This document shows positions 27,565 to 38,335 of a stretch of DNA of 64,000 bases, one piece after another. This stretch comes from Cryobacterium arcticum (GTDB lineage Bacteria > Actinomycetota > Actinomycetes > Actinomycetales > Microbacteriaceae). A program made the translations under genes and the position numbers. The stretch is from contig NZ_QHLY01000009.1 of NCBI RefSeq assembly GCF_003185895.1, forward strand, positions 190,540-254,539, given 5' to 3'. The notes below the pieces were generated by a model. The model was given only the letters and a program-made list of their open reading frames with translations. It made no database searches and was not told where the DNA came from. The first letter of the stretch is position 1. Every line of letters begins with the position of its first letter.

Positions 27565-29919
27565 GTGTTCAGAACCGATCCAGATCGGCAGACCGCCTAT
27601 CCTCGCCGACGCACCCTGAGCGGCATCACCGCCATGCTCGGAGTGCTCGCTCTGGTCCTCGGGTTCCTCACCGTCGGAGCCACCACGACGACAGATTCCG
27701 CTGAAGCGGCCACGGGCAGCGACTTCAACGCGGGCAACATCATCAGTGATGCTGTGTTCTACAACTCCGGCACCATGTCCGCCTCGGTGATCCAGTCGTT
27801 CCTCAACTCCAAAGTGCCCACCTGCCGCTCTGGCTACACCTGCCTCAAGAATTATTCGCAGGCCACGGCGTCGCAAAGCGCCAAGAGCGAAGGCTGCGCC
27901 GCCTACGCCGGTGCGTCGAAGGAGACTGCCGCGACGATCATCGCCAAGGTCGCCGTCGCCTGCGGCATCAACCCGCAGGTTCTGCTCGTGCTGCTCGAGA
28001 AGGAGCAGGCCCTCGTCAGCGACACCTGGCCCTCTGCGCGCCAGTACCGCTCGGCCACGGGCTACGGCTGCCCGGACACCGCAGACTGCGACACGACCTA
28101 CTACGGCTTCTTCAACCAGGTGTACAACGCGGCCTACCAGTTCAAGAAATACCAGGCCAACCCGAACTCCCGCAATTACGTCGCCGGTCGCTGGAACACG
28201 ATTCAGTGGAACCCGAACGGCAACTGCGGAACCTCGAGCGTGTACATCGAAAACCAGGCCACCGCGGCCCTCTACGTCTACACGCCATACCGGCCGAACG
28301 ACGCTGCTCTGGCCAACCTCTACGGCACGGGCGACGGTTGCTCGTCGTACGGCAACCGCAACTTCTGGCGCATGTTCACAGACTGGTTCGGTGACACCAA
28401 GGGCGGTAGTTCCTTCGTTCGCGATTCCAGCTCAGGTGCCATCTACCTGATCACCGGCACCATCAAGCACTACGTGCCGACGGCAGGCGTCTACGAGTCG
28501 CTCGCCAAGCTGGGCAAGTACCGAAACGTCAGCGCGTCCTACCTCAAGGGCTACACCGCGGGCACGGATGCCAGTGCTCTGGTCCGCAACCCACTCACCG
28601 GGGAGATCGCACTCGTGCAGGGCAATTCCCGGCACCGCTTCTCCAGCTGCGGCCAGGTCTCCGTGTGGGGCTATGACTGCGGTGCCACGACCGACCTCAT
28701 GCCGGGCCAGTGGTCCAAGCTCCCCCAGGGCGGCGAGGTCTCCGACTACATGGTGGTGTCGGGCAAGAGCACCACGTACTTCCTGAACTCATCCACCCGG
28801 TTCCCGGTCAGTAGCTGGACCGGGGTGGTTCGGTTGAACGGTGGAAAGAGCCCGTGGGTGGGCACGATGGGCAGTGCAAACGCCCAACGCTTCCCGGTCG
28901 GGCGCACGCTCGAAACCCCGGGAACGGCGATCAAGTCTGCCTCGTCCAACGACGTCTTCCTCGTGGACGGCACCGGCACCCGCATCCGAGTGCCGTCGCT
29001 GGCGATGCTCGGCGAGTACGGCGCCTCGTCGATCAAGACGGTGTCGGATGCGACGCTCAACGGCTACAACCGGGCGGGCGCCGACCTGACTCTCGTTGCC
29101 AAGTGCAACTCGAAGCTCGTGCTCGTCAACGGCAAGAAGGCGTCGGCGCTCGGGGCGGGCAACGGGGCCGGAATCGCCACCACGAACCTGTCGTCCTCCA
29201 CCTGCAGCGCCCTCGGCAGTGGAGTCGCGGTGCCCGGCAAGGTCTTTGCGATGGTGAAGGGTTCGCCGAACGTCTACCGGATCGTCGAAGGCCAAGCCAG
29301 AACGGTGCTGGCCTGGAGCGATGTTCTGGCGCAGAACGGTGGCAAGACTCCCAATCTGGTTACCTGGTCCGCGGCCACTATCAACACGTTCGCGCGACCC
29401 GGCGGCATCGTCGCGTCGGGTTCACTGATCAAGTCGGCCGGCAATGCAGACATCTACCTGACCGATGCCCACGACCGGATGCACCGGGTGGGCTCGTTCG
29501 GGACCACCGATTCCCTGGGCATCACCGGGTACCGCACGGTGCCGGACTCGGTGCTCAAGGCCTACGCCAAGACTGAGGGCTCGCTGAGCCGCGTGGTCGT
29601 CTGCAAGGGTGTGCAGTACATCGGCCTGAAGGGCGTGCTCTACAAGCTCAAGTCGGCCGCCGGCGGCACCGGCCTTGCGGTCACGAACTTGCGCGACACC
29701 ACCTGCGCGTCGCTCAAGCTTTCTGGCGACGCGGCGGTGGGCAAGGTCTTCATCAAGGTGGCCGGCCAGGCGCCGGTGTACTACCTGACCGGCGGCAAGT
29801 ACCGCGAGGTGACCTCCTGGGGCCAGCTGTTGGGTCTGAACGGTGGCTCGGCGCCGCGTATCTTCACGGTCAACTCGTCGGAGCTGTGGTCGATGGTCAA
29901 CGGCGGGGCGATGAAGTAG
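27565..29919 (+). CDS. Secreted protein: lysozyme-like N-domain plus about nine repeat modules
   Basis: The roughly 784-residue product has a signal peptide (basic YPRRRTLSGITAML, a hydrophobic core, cleavage near AEAA). An N-terminal domain (about residues 55-285) contains GINPQVLLVLLEKEQALVS, in which a glutamate after a helix recalls lysozyme-like hydrolases; this is a guess. After it come about nine modules of roughly 55 residues, each with a beta-hairpin such as IYLITGTIKHYVP, VFLVDGTGTRIRV or VYYLTGGKYREV, near 28440, 28610, 28770, 28955, 29120, 29270, 29450, 29615 and 29775. They resemble a propeller or wall-binding array. The start is uncertain: the frame is open from 27475, but GTG 27565 leaves a normal signal peptide. 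Confidence 0.75.
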   Translation: MFRTDPDRQTAYPRRRTLSGITAMLGVLALVLGFLTVGATTTTDSAEAATGSDFNAGNIISDAVFYNSGTMSASVIQSFLNSKVPTCRSGYTCLKNYSQATASQSAKSEGCAAYAGASKETAATIIAKVAVACGINPQVLLVLLEKEQALVSDTWPSARQYRSATGYGCPDTADCDTTYYGFFNQVYNAAYQFKKYQANPNSRNYVAGRWNTIQWNPNGNCGTSSVYIENQATAALYVYTPYRPNDAALANLYGTGDGCSSYGNRNFWRMFTDWFGDTKGGSSFVRDSSSGAIYLITGTIKHYVPTAGVYESLAKLGKYRNVSASYLKGYTAGTDASALVRNPLTGEIALVQGNSRHRFSSCGQVSVWGYDCGATTDLMPGQWSKLPQGGEVSDYMVVSGKSTTYFLNSSTRFPVSSWTGVVRLNGGKSPWVGTMGSANAQRFPVGRTLETPGTAIKSASSNDVFLVDGTGTRIRVPSLAMLGEYGASSIKTVSDATLNGYNRAGADLTLVAKCNSKLVLVNGKKASALGAGNGAGIATTNLSSSTCSALGSGVAVPGKVFAMVKGSPNVYRIVEGQARTVLAWSDVLAQNGGKTPNLVTWSAATINTFARPGGIVASGSLIKSAGNADIYLTDAHDRMHRVGSFGTTDSLGITGYRTVPDSVLKAYAKTEGSLSRVVVCKGVQYIGLKGVLYKLKSAAGGTGLAVTNLRDTTCASLKLSGDAAVGKVFIKVAGQAPVYYLTGGKYREVTSWGQLLGLNGGSAPRIFTVNSSELWSMVNGGAMK

Positions 29920-29935
29920 ACGCCCGGACTGCCGA

Positions 29936-29977
29936 AACGACGAAGCGCCCCGATGATCATCGGGGCGCTTCGTCGTT
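29936..29977. terminator. Perfect 42-bp palindrome, bidirectional terminator
   Basis: The sequence from 29936 to 29977 is its own reverse complement: arms AACGACGAAGCGCCCCGATG and CATCGGGGCGCTTCGTCGTT around a central AT dinucleotide. It lies between the convergent secreted-protein gene and the ABC ATPase gene, 17 and 29 bp from their stops, and can act as a terminator on both strands. Confidence 0.85.
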
Positions 29978-30006
29978 CTGCCGGGCGTGTGCAGGGCTGA
30001 GGGCTG

Positions 30007-30771
30007 CTACTGGGCGCGCATGCGCGCGACGGCCTCGTGTGACTCGCCGTCGAAGACGACCCTGCCCTTGTCGATCAGGATTCCGCGGTCGCAGAGGTCC
30101 GCGACCATGCCGAGGTCGTGGCTGACGACGACAAGGGTGCGGCCCTCAGCGTGCAGCTGCCGGATCTTGGCGAGGCACTTGCGTTGGAAGGGCTCGTCGC
30201 CCACCGACAGGATCTCGTCGACCAGGAGGATGTCGACTTCAGTGTGGATGGCTACGGAAAAGGCGAGACGCAGGAACATGCCGGAGGAGTAGTGCTTGAC
30301 CTCGGTGTCGATGAACTTGGCGATCTCGCTGAACTCGACGATATCGTCGAATCGGGAGTCGATCTCCTTCTGGGACATGCCCAGGATAGCGGCGTTGAGG
30401 TAGATGTTCTCCCGCCCCGACAGATCGGGGTGGAACCCCGCGCCGACCTCGATCAGGCCGGCCACACGGCCTCGGGTGAGCACCTCGCCCTGGTCGGGGC
30501 GCAGCACGCCGGAGATCAGCTTGAGCAGGGTTGACTTGCCTGACCCGTTGAAGCCGAGCAGCGCGACGGACTCGCCCGTGTTGATGGTGAAGCTGACGTC
30601 GTCGAGAGCGTTGAAGCTGGACGATATGGGCTTCCGACGGACCGCGGCGATGACCGACTCCTTGAGGGAGTGGGTGTGGCGCAGGAGGAAGGTCTTGCTC
30701 AGGGTCGTGGCGATGATCGCCAACCGCGGCTCCGGCTGGGTGTGGGACTCGCTGCTAAAGGTCTTGGGCAA
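30007..30771 (-). CDS. Polysaccharide ABC exporter ATPase (Wzt/TagH/RfbE type)
   Basis: The 254-residue protein has Walker A GFNGSGKST, an LSG-like signature YSSGMFLRLAF, Walker B DILLVDE, and the VVSHD switch histidine. An N-terminal extension (KTFLLRHTHSLKE) is characteristic of Wzt/TagH ATPases. There is no C-terminal carbohydrate-binding domain, so it resembles the short Rv3781-type galactan exporter ATPase rather than O9a Wzt. It overlaps the permease stop by 17 nt. With the GlfT2-like and Glf genes upstream, export of a galactofuran on a lipid carrier is the likely role. Confidence 0.92.
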   Translation of the reverse strand: MPKTFSSESHTQPEPRLAIIATTLSKTFLLRHTHSLKESVIAAVRRKPISSSFNALDDVSFTINTGESVALLGFNGSGKSTLLKLISGVLRPDQGEVLTRGRVAGLIEVGAGFHPDLSGRENIYLNAAILGMSQKEIDSRFDDIVEFSEIAKFIDTEVKHYSSGMFLRLAFSVAIHTEVDILLVDEILSVGDEPFQRKCLAKIRQLHAEGRTLVVVSHDLGMVADLCDRGILIDKGRVVFDGESHEAVARMRAQ

Positions 30772-31642
30772 AACGACGCTCCAATCGACGGAAAACGAGC
30801 TGCCCGATGACCAGCAGAACGCTGGACGTGACCAGCGCGCACAGGCCGAAGAACCAGAGGTTCGGCGGCATCACGACCTGCCCAGACGTGGTGGGGTACC
30901 AGAAGCCGGCGTGCAGGAGTTCGACGGCGGCCGTGACGGGGTTGAGCTGGTAGATCACCATGGCCCAGTCCGGCAGGATCTTGTCGACCATCGACCACTG
31001 GTAGAGCACTGGGGACGCCCAGGTCGCCACGAGCAGGATCAGCTCGACGAAGTTCTGCGCGTCGCGGAATGAGACGTTGATCGACCCGAAGAACAGGCTG
31101 AGGCCCATCGCGAGCAGCACGATGATCAGCACGCCGAGCACAATGCCGAGGACCTGCAGAACGTTGGGGGTCCAGCCGGTGAAGACACAGACCACCGCGA
31201 GCACGAGAGCCTGAGGCAAGAAGTTGATGAACGCCACCAACGTGGACGAGACCGGGAACAACTCTCTGGGCAGGTAGATCTTCTTGATCAGGGGAGCATT
31301 GTCGACCAGCGACTTGGTGCCGTTGCTGAAGGCCTCGCTGAAGAGATTGATCACTACCAGTCCGGAGAACAGGTAGACCGGGTAGTTCGGGATGCTGCCG
31401 TTGAGCTGGAGGAAGACGCCCAGGGCGATGAAGAACACCAGGAACTGGGTGATGGGCTTGACGTACGACCACATCCAGCCGAGCACGGAGCCGCGGTAGC
31501 GAACCTGCACTTCTTTGCGCACGAGGAGGGAGAGCAGGTACCGCCGGCGGAATACGTCGATCAGTCCGGCCCCTTGACCTGGCCGGACGAACCCGTCAAG
31601 GTCGGGCACTGGAGCGATTTGCGTCACGCGGGTCCTTATCAT
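30755..31642 (-). CDS. Polysaccharide ABC exporter permease (Wzm/TagG/RfbD type)
   Basis: The 295-residue protein has the family entry motif LSLLVRKEVQVRYRGSVLGW followed by MWSYVKPITQFLVFFIALG and six membrane helices, ending in FRRLERRFAQDL. This is the ABC-2 permease of lipid-linked polysaccharide exporters. It pairs with the ATPase that overlaps it. Its counterpart in mycobacteria (Rv3783) lies beside galactofuranosyltransferase genes, as here. Confidence 0.92.
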   Translation of the reverse strand: MIRTRVTQIAPVPDLDGFVRPGQGAGLIDVFRRRYLLSLLVRKEVQVRYRGSVLGWMWSYVKPITQFLVFFIALGVFLQLNGSIPNYPVYLFSGLVVINLFSEAFSNGTKSLVDNAPLIKKIYLPRELFPVSSTLVAFINFLPQALVLAVVCVFTGWTPNVLQVLGIVLGVLIIVLLAMGLSLFFGSINVSFRDAQNFVELILLVATWASPVLYQWSMVDKILPDWAMVIYQLNPVTAAVELLHAGFWYPTTSGQVVMPPNLWFFGLCALVTSSVLLVIGQLVFRRLERRFAQDL

Positions 31643-31720
31643 CGAGTCGCCTGCCTGGTACTGCGGGAGGGGGCAACTGGCCCACCCGAGATTCTAGCTG
31701 TTGGCGTACCCGCCTGGGTT

Positions 31721-33742
31721 CTAGTCGCGTCCGCCGTCGAGCGGGGCGGCCACGAGCGGGTCGACCGCGTCGGGAGCCGACGGAGCAGGGGTGTCCAGCC
31801 CAAGGGTCGTCGTCCAGGACGCCATCGAGGTGAGGTCATGCTGCGACGCACGGTACGTCTCGCTCAGTGCAGTCCAACGGCGGCGGAACTTCAAGTTCTG
31901 GGCGACGCTGGATGCCAGCAGCGACCGGAACATCGCCCGGTCGCGAATGTGCCAGGTGACCCCGGAGCCCTCGGCGTTGGTGATCACGACGCTGTCCATG
32001 CTCGGCACCGTCCACCAGGGTGCGGTGCGAGGCAGGTGGGTGTCGGGGCGCTCGTCGCTGCCGGGGTGAGGCTTGGTCATGCCGTGGCGCACGAAGTTCT
32101 TGATCAGGAACGAGTACAACTCCCGACCGCTCGGGCGCGGCGCGTCGCTACCGACGAGGTTTGTCATCGGGAACCTGCCGAACCGGCCCAGGTCCTTGAT
32201 CAGGGTGGACTCGGGGTAGTCCCCGGCGATGGACCGGATGGCCGGCAGCCGGCTGGTCAGCTCGCCGTGCAGGCTGTCCGGTCCGGCCATGACACTCTCA
32301 TAGGCCAGTTGGCGCAGCTTGACCGTGTAGTAGTCCATCGTCAGCAGATGGCGCACGTCGGAGGCGAGGTTACTGATGGTCAGCCGGCCGCCCTTGGCGT
32401 GCGGAGAATGCAGCAGGGCCGCAACGAGCCGGTTGCGGGCGTGATAGAACGCCTGCCAGTCCCGCGAGTCGTCCTTGTCCACCCAGGAGACGTGCCAGAC
32501 GGCCGCGCCCGGCAGGCTCACCGTGGAGTAGCCGTGCTCGGAGGCGCGCAGCGAGAACTCGGCGTCGTCCCACTTGATGAAGACCGGCAGGGACAAGCCG
32601 ACCTCGCGGATGACCTCGACCGGGATCAGACTCATCCACCAGCCGTTGTAGGCGACGTCGTTGCGCTGGTGCAGCCAGGTGGTCTGGCGCAGGTTGCTCG
32701 CGGTGAAATCGTGTCGGGAGGGCGTGATCGGGCCCCACATGAAGTTCCAGGTGTCGATCGACTCGGCGAAGGCGTGCAGCTTGGTCTTGTCGAACATGTC
32801 AAACATGTGGCCGCCGACGATGGTCGGTTCGGTGCAGAGCCTGGCGAAGGCCAGGGCGCGGCGGATGCTCTCCGGCTCGGCGACGACATCGTCATCCAGC
32901 AGCATGACGTAGTCGCTGGTGCCGGCGGCGACGGTCTCCAGCATGCCGCGGGAGAACCCGCCTGAGCCGCCCGCGTTGACCTGGTCGATGACGCGCAGAC
33001 GGCCGCCGAGGGCGGCGTCCACCTCGGCGTGGCGGGCGTGGTCGCGGATCTTGTCCGTGCCCTGGTCGACGACGATGATCTGGTCGAGCCCGGCGAGCAC
33101 ATCGGCATCGGTGGCGATCGTGGCCAGGAGTTCGAGGCAGTACGAGGTGCGGTTCAGGGTGGTGATGGCGATGGTGAGCGTACGCGCCGGCGGGGCCGGT
33201 GCGTCACTGGGTGGCGCTTGCCACTCCGCGCTGGTCAGAGCAAAGTCTTCGCCCCGGGAGACGAGGTCGAACCAGTACCAGCCGCCGTCGATGAAGTACT
33301 CGAAACCGAGGTCGAAGTCCACCGTGCCGGCGTCCTCGACGCGCGCGGAGTCAACGACCTGGATGACGCCGCGGGCGTTTGAGCGGTAGACGATGATGTC
33401 GCCGGGGCCGGTCGTGGAGATGCTCAGCCGCACCCCGGTCAGGCTCGTCCAACGGCGCCAGTAACTCGCGGGGAATGCGTTGAAGTACGTGCCAAGCGAG
33501 ACCCGCTTGTCGAGGCCAGGCTTGAGGCCGCGTCGGCCGTTCAGCATCGGGGTGACGTTGTGGTGGGTCAGTCGCAGCGGCTGCGTCGTGTCTTCCGGCG
33601 CCGGTCCACGGCGCTTCTTGCCCGCGTCCACGCCGGGGCTGATGATCTGCGTCCACTCGTCAGGGTCGACGTACAGCGGGGCGACATCCGGCTCAGACGA
33701 GGACGGGAAGACGACTTTTTGCAGGACGATGGGCGTGGACAT
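31721..33742 (-). CDS. glfT2: GlfT2-like bifunctional galactofuranosyltransferase
   Basis: The 673-residue protein matches GlfT2 in length and layout: an N-terminal beta-sandwich domain (to about residue 180), a GT-A domain with LTIAITTLNRTSYC, the metal-binding LLDDDVV, KWDDAEF carrying the probable catalytic aspartate, and AVWHVSW with a metal-ligand histidine, then a helical C-terminal domain. GlfT2 polymerises galactofuranose from UDP-Galf onto a lipid-linked acceptor. UDP-galactopyranose mutase lies 21 nt upstream. Galactan synthesis is best known from mycolic-acid bacteria; no mycolate genes are present here. Confidence 0.9.
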   Translation of the reverse strand: MSTPIVLQKVVFPSSSEPDVAPLYVDPDEWTQIISPGVDAGKKRRGPAPEDTTQPLRLTHHNVTPMLNGRRGLKPGLDKRVSLGTYFNAFPASYWRRWTSLTGVRLSISTTGPGDIIVYRSNARGVIQVVDSARVEDAGTVDFDLGFEYFIDGGWYWFDLVSRGEDFALTSAEWQAPPSDAPAPPARTLTIAITTLNRTSYCLELLATIATDADVLAGLDQIIVVDQGTDKIRDHARHAEVDAALGGRLRVIDQVNAGGSGGFSRGMLETVAAGTSDYVMLLDDDVVAEPESIRRALAFARLCTEPTIVGGHMFDMFDKTKLHAFAESIDTWNFMWGPITPSRHDFTASNLRQTTWLHQRNDVAYNGWWMSLIPVEVIREVGLSLPVFIKWDDAEFSLRASEHGYSTVSLPGAAVWHVSWVDKDDSRDWQAFYHARNRLVAALLHSPHAKGGRLTISNLASDVRHLLTMDYYTVKLRQLAYESVMAGPDSLHGELTSRLPAIRSIAGDYPESTLIKDLGRFGRFPMTNLVGSDAPRPSGRELYSFLIKNFVRHGMTKPHPGSDERPDTHLPRTAPWWTVPSMDSVVITNAEGSGVTWHIRDRAMFRSLLASSVAQNLKFRRRWTALSETYRASQHDLTSMASWTTTLGLDTPAPSAPDAVDPLVAAPLDGGRD

Positions 33743-33763
33743 GATGATGAGGACTCCGAGTCG

Positions 33764-34978
<1,215 letters not shown>

Positions 34979-35098
34979 TCAACGATAGCCGATGCTTTCT
35001 GGGAGGGCCCCGTTCAGGGCTTTCCGGTCGGGTCGGCGTGGCTGGCCGACCGTGCAGCCCGGCACGACTGTGCGGGCCAACGCTCGGTCGGCCGAGTG

Positions 35099-35104
35099 TA
35101 TGGT
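35099..35104 (+). promoter_or_regulatory. -10-like box placed for a leaderless start
   Basis: TATGGT ends 6 nt before GTG 35111, the same geometry as at 23361 and 56781. No Shine-Dalgarno sequence lies between. The rest of the 180-bp divergent gap (34931-35110) shows nothing else I recognise. Confidence 0.4.
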
Positions 35105-35110
35105 GATGCA

Positions 35111-36961
35111 GTGGACGACGAGCGAATGGCGAGAATGCCCGGCCACGCCAAACTCTTGAGCGGACTCGTTGTGGCAGTCGCTCTGCTCCTGCACGTTGTC
35201 GCCCAAGCCGGTATGTACCTTGCCGTCCCCGGCTTCTCGCTGAGCCGCTTCCGTGACTACTTCGCCCACGATCAGCTGGGCTATCTCGCGATCGTGAAGA
35301 ACTTCTCAGAGGGTCAGTTCGCCAGCTTCGAGCCGGACACCGAAACCGGAGCGAATACCTACCCCCGCGTGTACTACGAGGCCATCGGTTTCGTCGCCCG
35401 CGTGACCGGCTGGGATCCGATCGTGGCCTGGAACGTCTGCGGGATGGCCGTGCAACTGGTGCTGGTCGGTCTGCTCGCCGCGGTGCTGATCGGCTTGAGC
35501 CGGCGTTGGTGGCTGGGCCTGATCGCGCCGGTGCCGTTCATGCTGGGAACCTTCTCCCGCCTGACCGTGACCGGGTGGTACACCCCGCTCGAATCCCACG
35601 CGGTGATCTGGGGTCCGTTCGGGGTCCTGCACACGCTCAACGGTGAGACGGTGTCGCTGTCGATCGCATCGATCTGCCTGCTTCTGCTCGGACTGCTCTG
35701 GCTCCGGCCGGCCGGCCGGTGGATGCGCCTGATCAGCACCACCCTGATCTGCCTCGTGCTCGGTGGACTGGCGAACGTGCAGACCTATTCGTTCATTGCC
35801 GCGATCTACCTGCTGGCATTCGGCCTGGCAGCCTGGACCATCTTCCGCGGCCGGCACATCGTGCTCGCGGTGCTGTCCGTGCTGCTGATCCCGGTCGTCT
35901 TCTTGGCCGGCCCCACCGTCGCGGAGGTCGGTGGCCAGCTGCCGACCCTGGTCTTCGGGCTCCTGCCCGCCGTGCCCGGCGTGCTCGCCCTCATCGTGCG
36001 CAGCCGAGGCACTGTGGCGATCTATTGCGTCGCCGTCGTCCTCGGGGCGTCCCCGCAGGTCGTCGGCACCGTCGTCGGCCTCGTCACCGGCGACCCGTTC
36101 CTCGCCTACCGGGTGGCGTCCAACACCGAGCTCGGGGTGCCGCTGCAGACCGGGCTCGTGTCCGGCCTTGCCCTGATCGTTCCGATCCTGCTGATCCTGG
36201 TCGCGGCCATCCGTCGGCGCCGGCCGCTCTGGGGCGGTTACGCGCTGGGCGCCGGGCTGGCCTGGATCATGCTCGCGAACAACGACATCTGGGGTGCCAA
36301 CGCCGAGCCGTACCGCCTCTACATGGATGTCTTCTTCCTGATCGCCGCGACGATCCTGCCCATCGGCGTGCTCGTGCTGACCGACCTCTGGCGCTCCACC
36401 GCGCCGGAGGCCGCCCTCACCGCCGTCGCCGACTCGTCAGCCGATTCGCGACCACGCCGCACCGTGCCGCGGTGGAGCGTCATCGTGGGGGCGCTGCTCG
36501 TCGTCGGTGTTGCCACCCTGTCGCTGAGCGACTGGTGGGTGTTCTACCGCTCCGAGGTCGCCCGTGCCCTGATGGTGACGGATTCACCCCGGGACAACGC
36601 GCTCACCGAGCTCGCCCAGCAGTCAGCCGCGGCGAACCCCGGCACGTTGGTGATGGTCGACTCCTGCATCGACCCGCGGGTGTTGAAGGTCACGTCGGGC
36701 GTGCCCGTCGCGTATTACCACCTCGGCATGGCCTGGCCAACTGAACACGATGCCCTCGGTACCGTCATCTCGGCCCGGCTCGGCGGCGGACTCGACCGGG
36801 ATGCCGCGTTGCAGGGCAAGGCGACACAGGTGCTCACCGACAGCGCCTGCACCGATGACTGGGACACCCGCTATGCGGACATCCTCACCGAGCAGGCGAG
36901 CCTCCCGTACGTCAACGAGGACGGCTCGTCCGGCACGATCACACTGTGGGCGCTGGAGTAA
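35111..36961 (+). CDS. Large polytopic membrane protein, GT-C-like
   Basis: The 616-residue product has about twelve membrane segments and a C-terminal extracytoplasmic domain (about 480-616). After the first helix it has FRDYFAHDQLGYLAIVKN, an acidic motif in the place of the first-loop catalytic residues of GT-C enzymes. The layout parallels the protein at 23373, with low obvious identity. I infer a lipid-linked-sugar glycosyltransferase of the wall locus. GTG 35111 is chosen on promoter spacing; ATG 35126 and 35135 remain possible. The last 23 bp overlap the convergent flippase gene. Confidence 0.72.
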   Translation: MDDERMARMPGHAKLLSGLVVAVALLLHVVAQAGMYLAVPGFSLSRFRDYFAHDQLGYLAIVKNFSEGQFASFEPDTETGANTYPRVYYEAIGFVARVTGWDPIVAWNVCGMAVQLVLVGLLAAVLIGLSRRWWLGLIAPVPFMLGTFSRLTVTGWYTPLESHAVIWGPFGVLHTLNGETVSLSIASICLLLLGLLWLRPAGRWMRLISTTLICLVLGGLANVQTYSFIAAIYLLAFGLAAWTIFRGRHIVLAVLSVLLIPVVFLAGPTVAEVGGQLPTLVFGLLPAVPGVLALIVRSRGTVAIYCVAVVLGASPQVVGTVVGLVTGDPFLAYRVASNTELGVPLQTGLVSGLALIVPILLILVAAIRRRRPLWGGYALGAGLAWIMLANNDIWGANAEPYRLYMDVFFLIAATILPIGVLVLTDLWRSTAPEAALTAVADSSADSRPRRTVPRWSVIVGALLVVGVATLSLSDWWVFYRSEVARALMVTDSPRDNALTELAQQSAAANPGTLVMVDSCIDPRVLKVTSGVPVAYYHLGMAWPTEHDALGTVISARLGGGLDRDAALQGKATQVLTDSACTDDWDTRYADILTEQASLPYVNEDGSSGTITLWALE

Positions 36962-38267
36962 CCAACTCCGGTCGCGTCCCGGCATTCCGTACGAGGGCCA
37001 GGTACACCGCGTGCACGAGCACTCCCGCCGCCGGACCCACCAGCAGGGCGAGCACTGTCTTCTCGATGAACGGCAGCGGCAGCAACAGGCACACGATCGT
37101 CGTGACGGCGGCGATGATCCACCCGGCGCTGAAGGCCGCGTGGGCATTGCGGGAGAGCACGGCTGGTGCGCTGACGCACAGCGCACCCACCAGCGCTGAG
37201 GAGAGGATGAACGTGCCGATGAGCCAGTTGGCCGGCACGTCTTCCTTCGGGAAGGCGAACGCGAAGATGGCCGGGCCGAGCAGGTAGCCGAGGACCGCCA
37301 GGACCAGGCCGAGCGCGACCACCCCGGCCTCCAGCATCAGCAGCGTGCGCCAGAAGTGCGCCGCCCGGCTGCGGAAGAACACGATCAGGAAGCTCTGCAG
37401 GGCCATCCCGACCACGATCAGCGGTGCGCGGGTCAGCGTGGCGGTGGCGATGACGAGGCCCATCAGGCTGACGGACACCCCCGGGGACGTGAGCTGCAGG
37501 ATGAGCGGAAAACCGCTGATCATCAAACCCATGGCGGCGGCGGCCACGATCGTGCGCGCCACGTTCCAGGTGAGCTGCGGCAGGGAGACATCCAGGCGGG
37601 TCTTGCCGACCACTCTGGCCCGGGCGAAGGGCCACACGACCAGCACGGCAACCGGGAAGGGAATCGCGATCGCCCAGGCGAAGACGGCGGCTTCCGGCCG
37701 CAGGTACGCCGCGAGGATCACCAGCACGAGGCGGAGGAGACCTTCGATGCTGATGAGCGCGAACAGGGCCTTCCAGTGGCTGACGCCATAGAGGGATCCG
37801 GAGAGCACGGCCAGGGGCACATAGGAGGCGGCACCGACGGCAAGCGGCACGACCAATGCCCAGCCGTGGTCAGGGAACACGGCCGCCTGCCACAGCGGCG
37901 CGGTGCCGAGTACCAGAACCAGGACAGCGACGAACGCCAGCAGGGCGAACTTCCCGGCCTGCCCGGCGCGCGTGGTGTCGCCGGGGACCCTCGCCTGAGT
38001 GCCCCGGGTGATCTCCTGCTGGATTCCGGTGAGAGCGGCCGCGACCAGGAAGATGAAGGCCCAGAACACCGCGAAGGTCGCGTACGGGCCGAATCCGATC
38101 AGGTTCGGCACCCACACCGTGATCAGGTAGCCGGCGATGCCCACCAGGCCGGTTGCGGCCACGATCAGGATGAAGCCGTTGCCGGTCTTCGGGCTCGCCG
38201 CCGCGACCGGGGGCTGTTCCTGGGCTGGCTCTTCTGTCTGACTCACGTGCACGGGTCCCGCTTCCAT
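36939..38267 (-). CDS. Wzx/MurJ-type polysaccharide flippase
   Basis: The 442-residue protein is hydrophobic throughout, with about twelve to fourteen helices and short loops. The early motif FAVFWAFIFLVAAALTGIQQEITR is typical of oligosaccharide flippases in the MOP superfamily. It should flip undecaprenyl-linked repeat units outward for the polymerases encoded next to it. The start is uncertain: ATG 38267 is used, with a non-conserved acidic N-terminal tail of about 30 residues before the first helix. Confidence 0.8.
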   Translation of the reverse strand: MEAGPVHVSQTEEPAQEQPPVAAASPKTGNGFILIVAATGLVGIAGYLITVWVPNLIGFGPYATFAVFWAFIFLVAAALTGIQQEITRGTQARVPGDTTRAGQAGKFALLAFVAVLVLVLGTAPLWQAAVFPDHGWALVVPLAVGAASYVPLAVLSGSLYGVSHWKALFALISIEGLLRLVLVILAAYLRPEAAVFAWAIAIPFPVAVLVVWPFARARVVGKTRLDVSLPQLTWNVARTIVAAAAMGLMISGFPLILQLTSPGVSVSLMGLVIATATLTRAPLIVVGMALQSFLIVFFRSRAAHFWRTLLMLEAGVVALGLVLAVLGYLLGPAIFAFAFPKEDVPANWLIGTFILSSALVGALCVSAPAVLSRNAHAAFSAGWIIAAVTTIVCLLLPLPFIEKTVLALLVGPAAGVLVHAVYLALVRNAGTRPELVTPAPTV

Positions 38268-38335
38268 TGACTGGTTCGATACATTCTGCCGGTCCCAGGT
38301 GGATGTTTCCCCGGCCGGCACTCGGCCGCCCGGCG

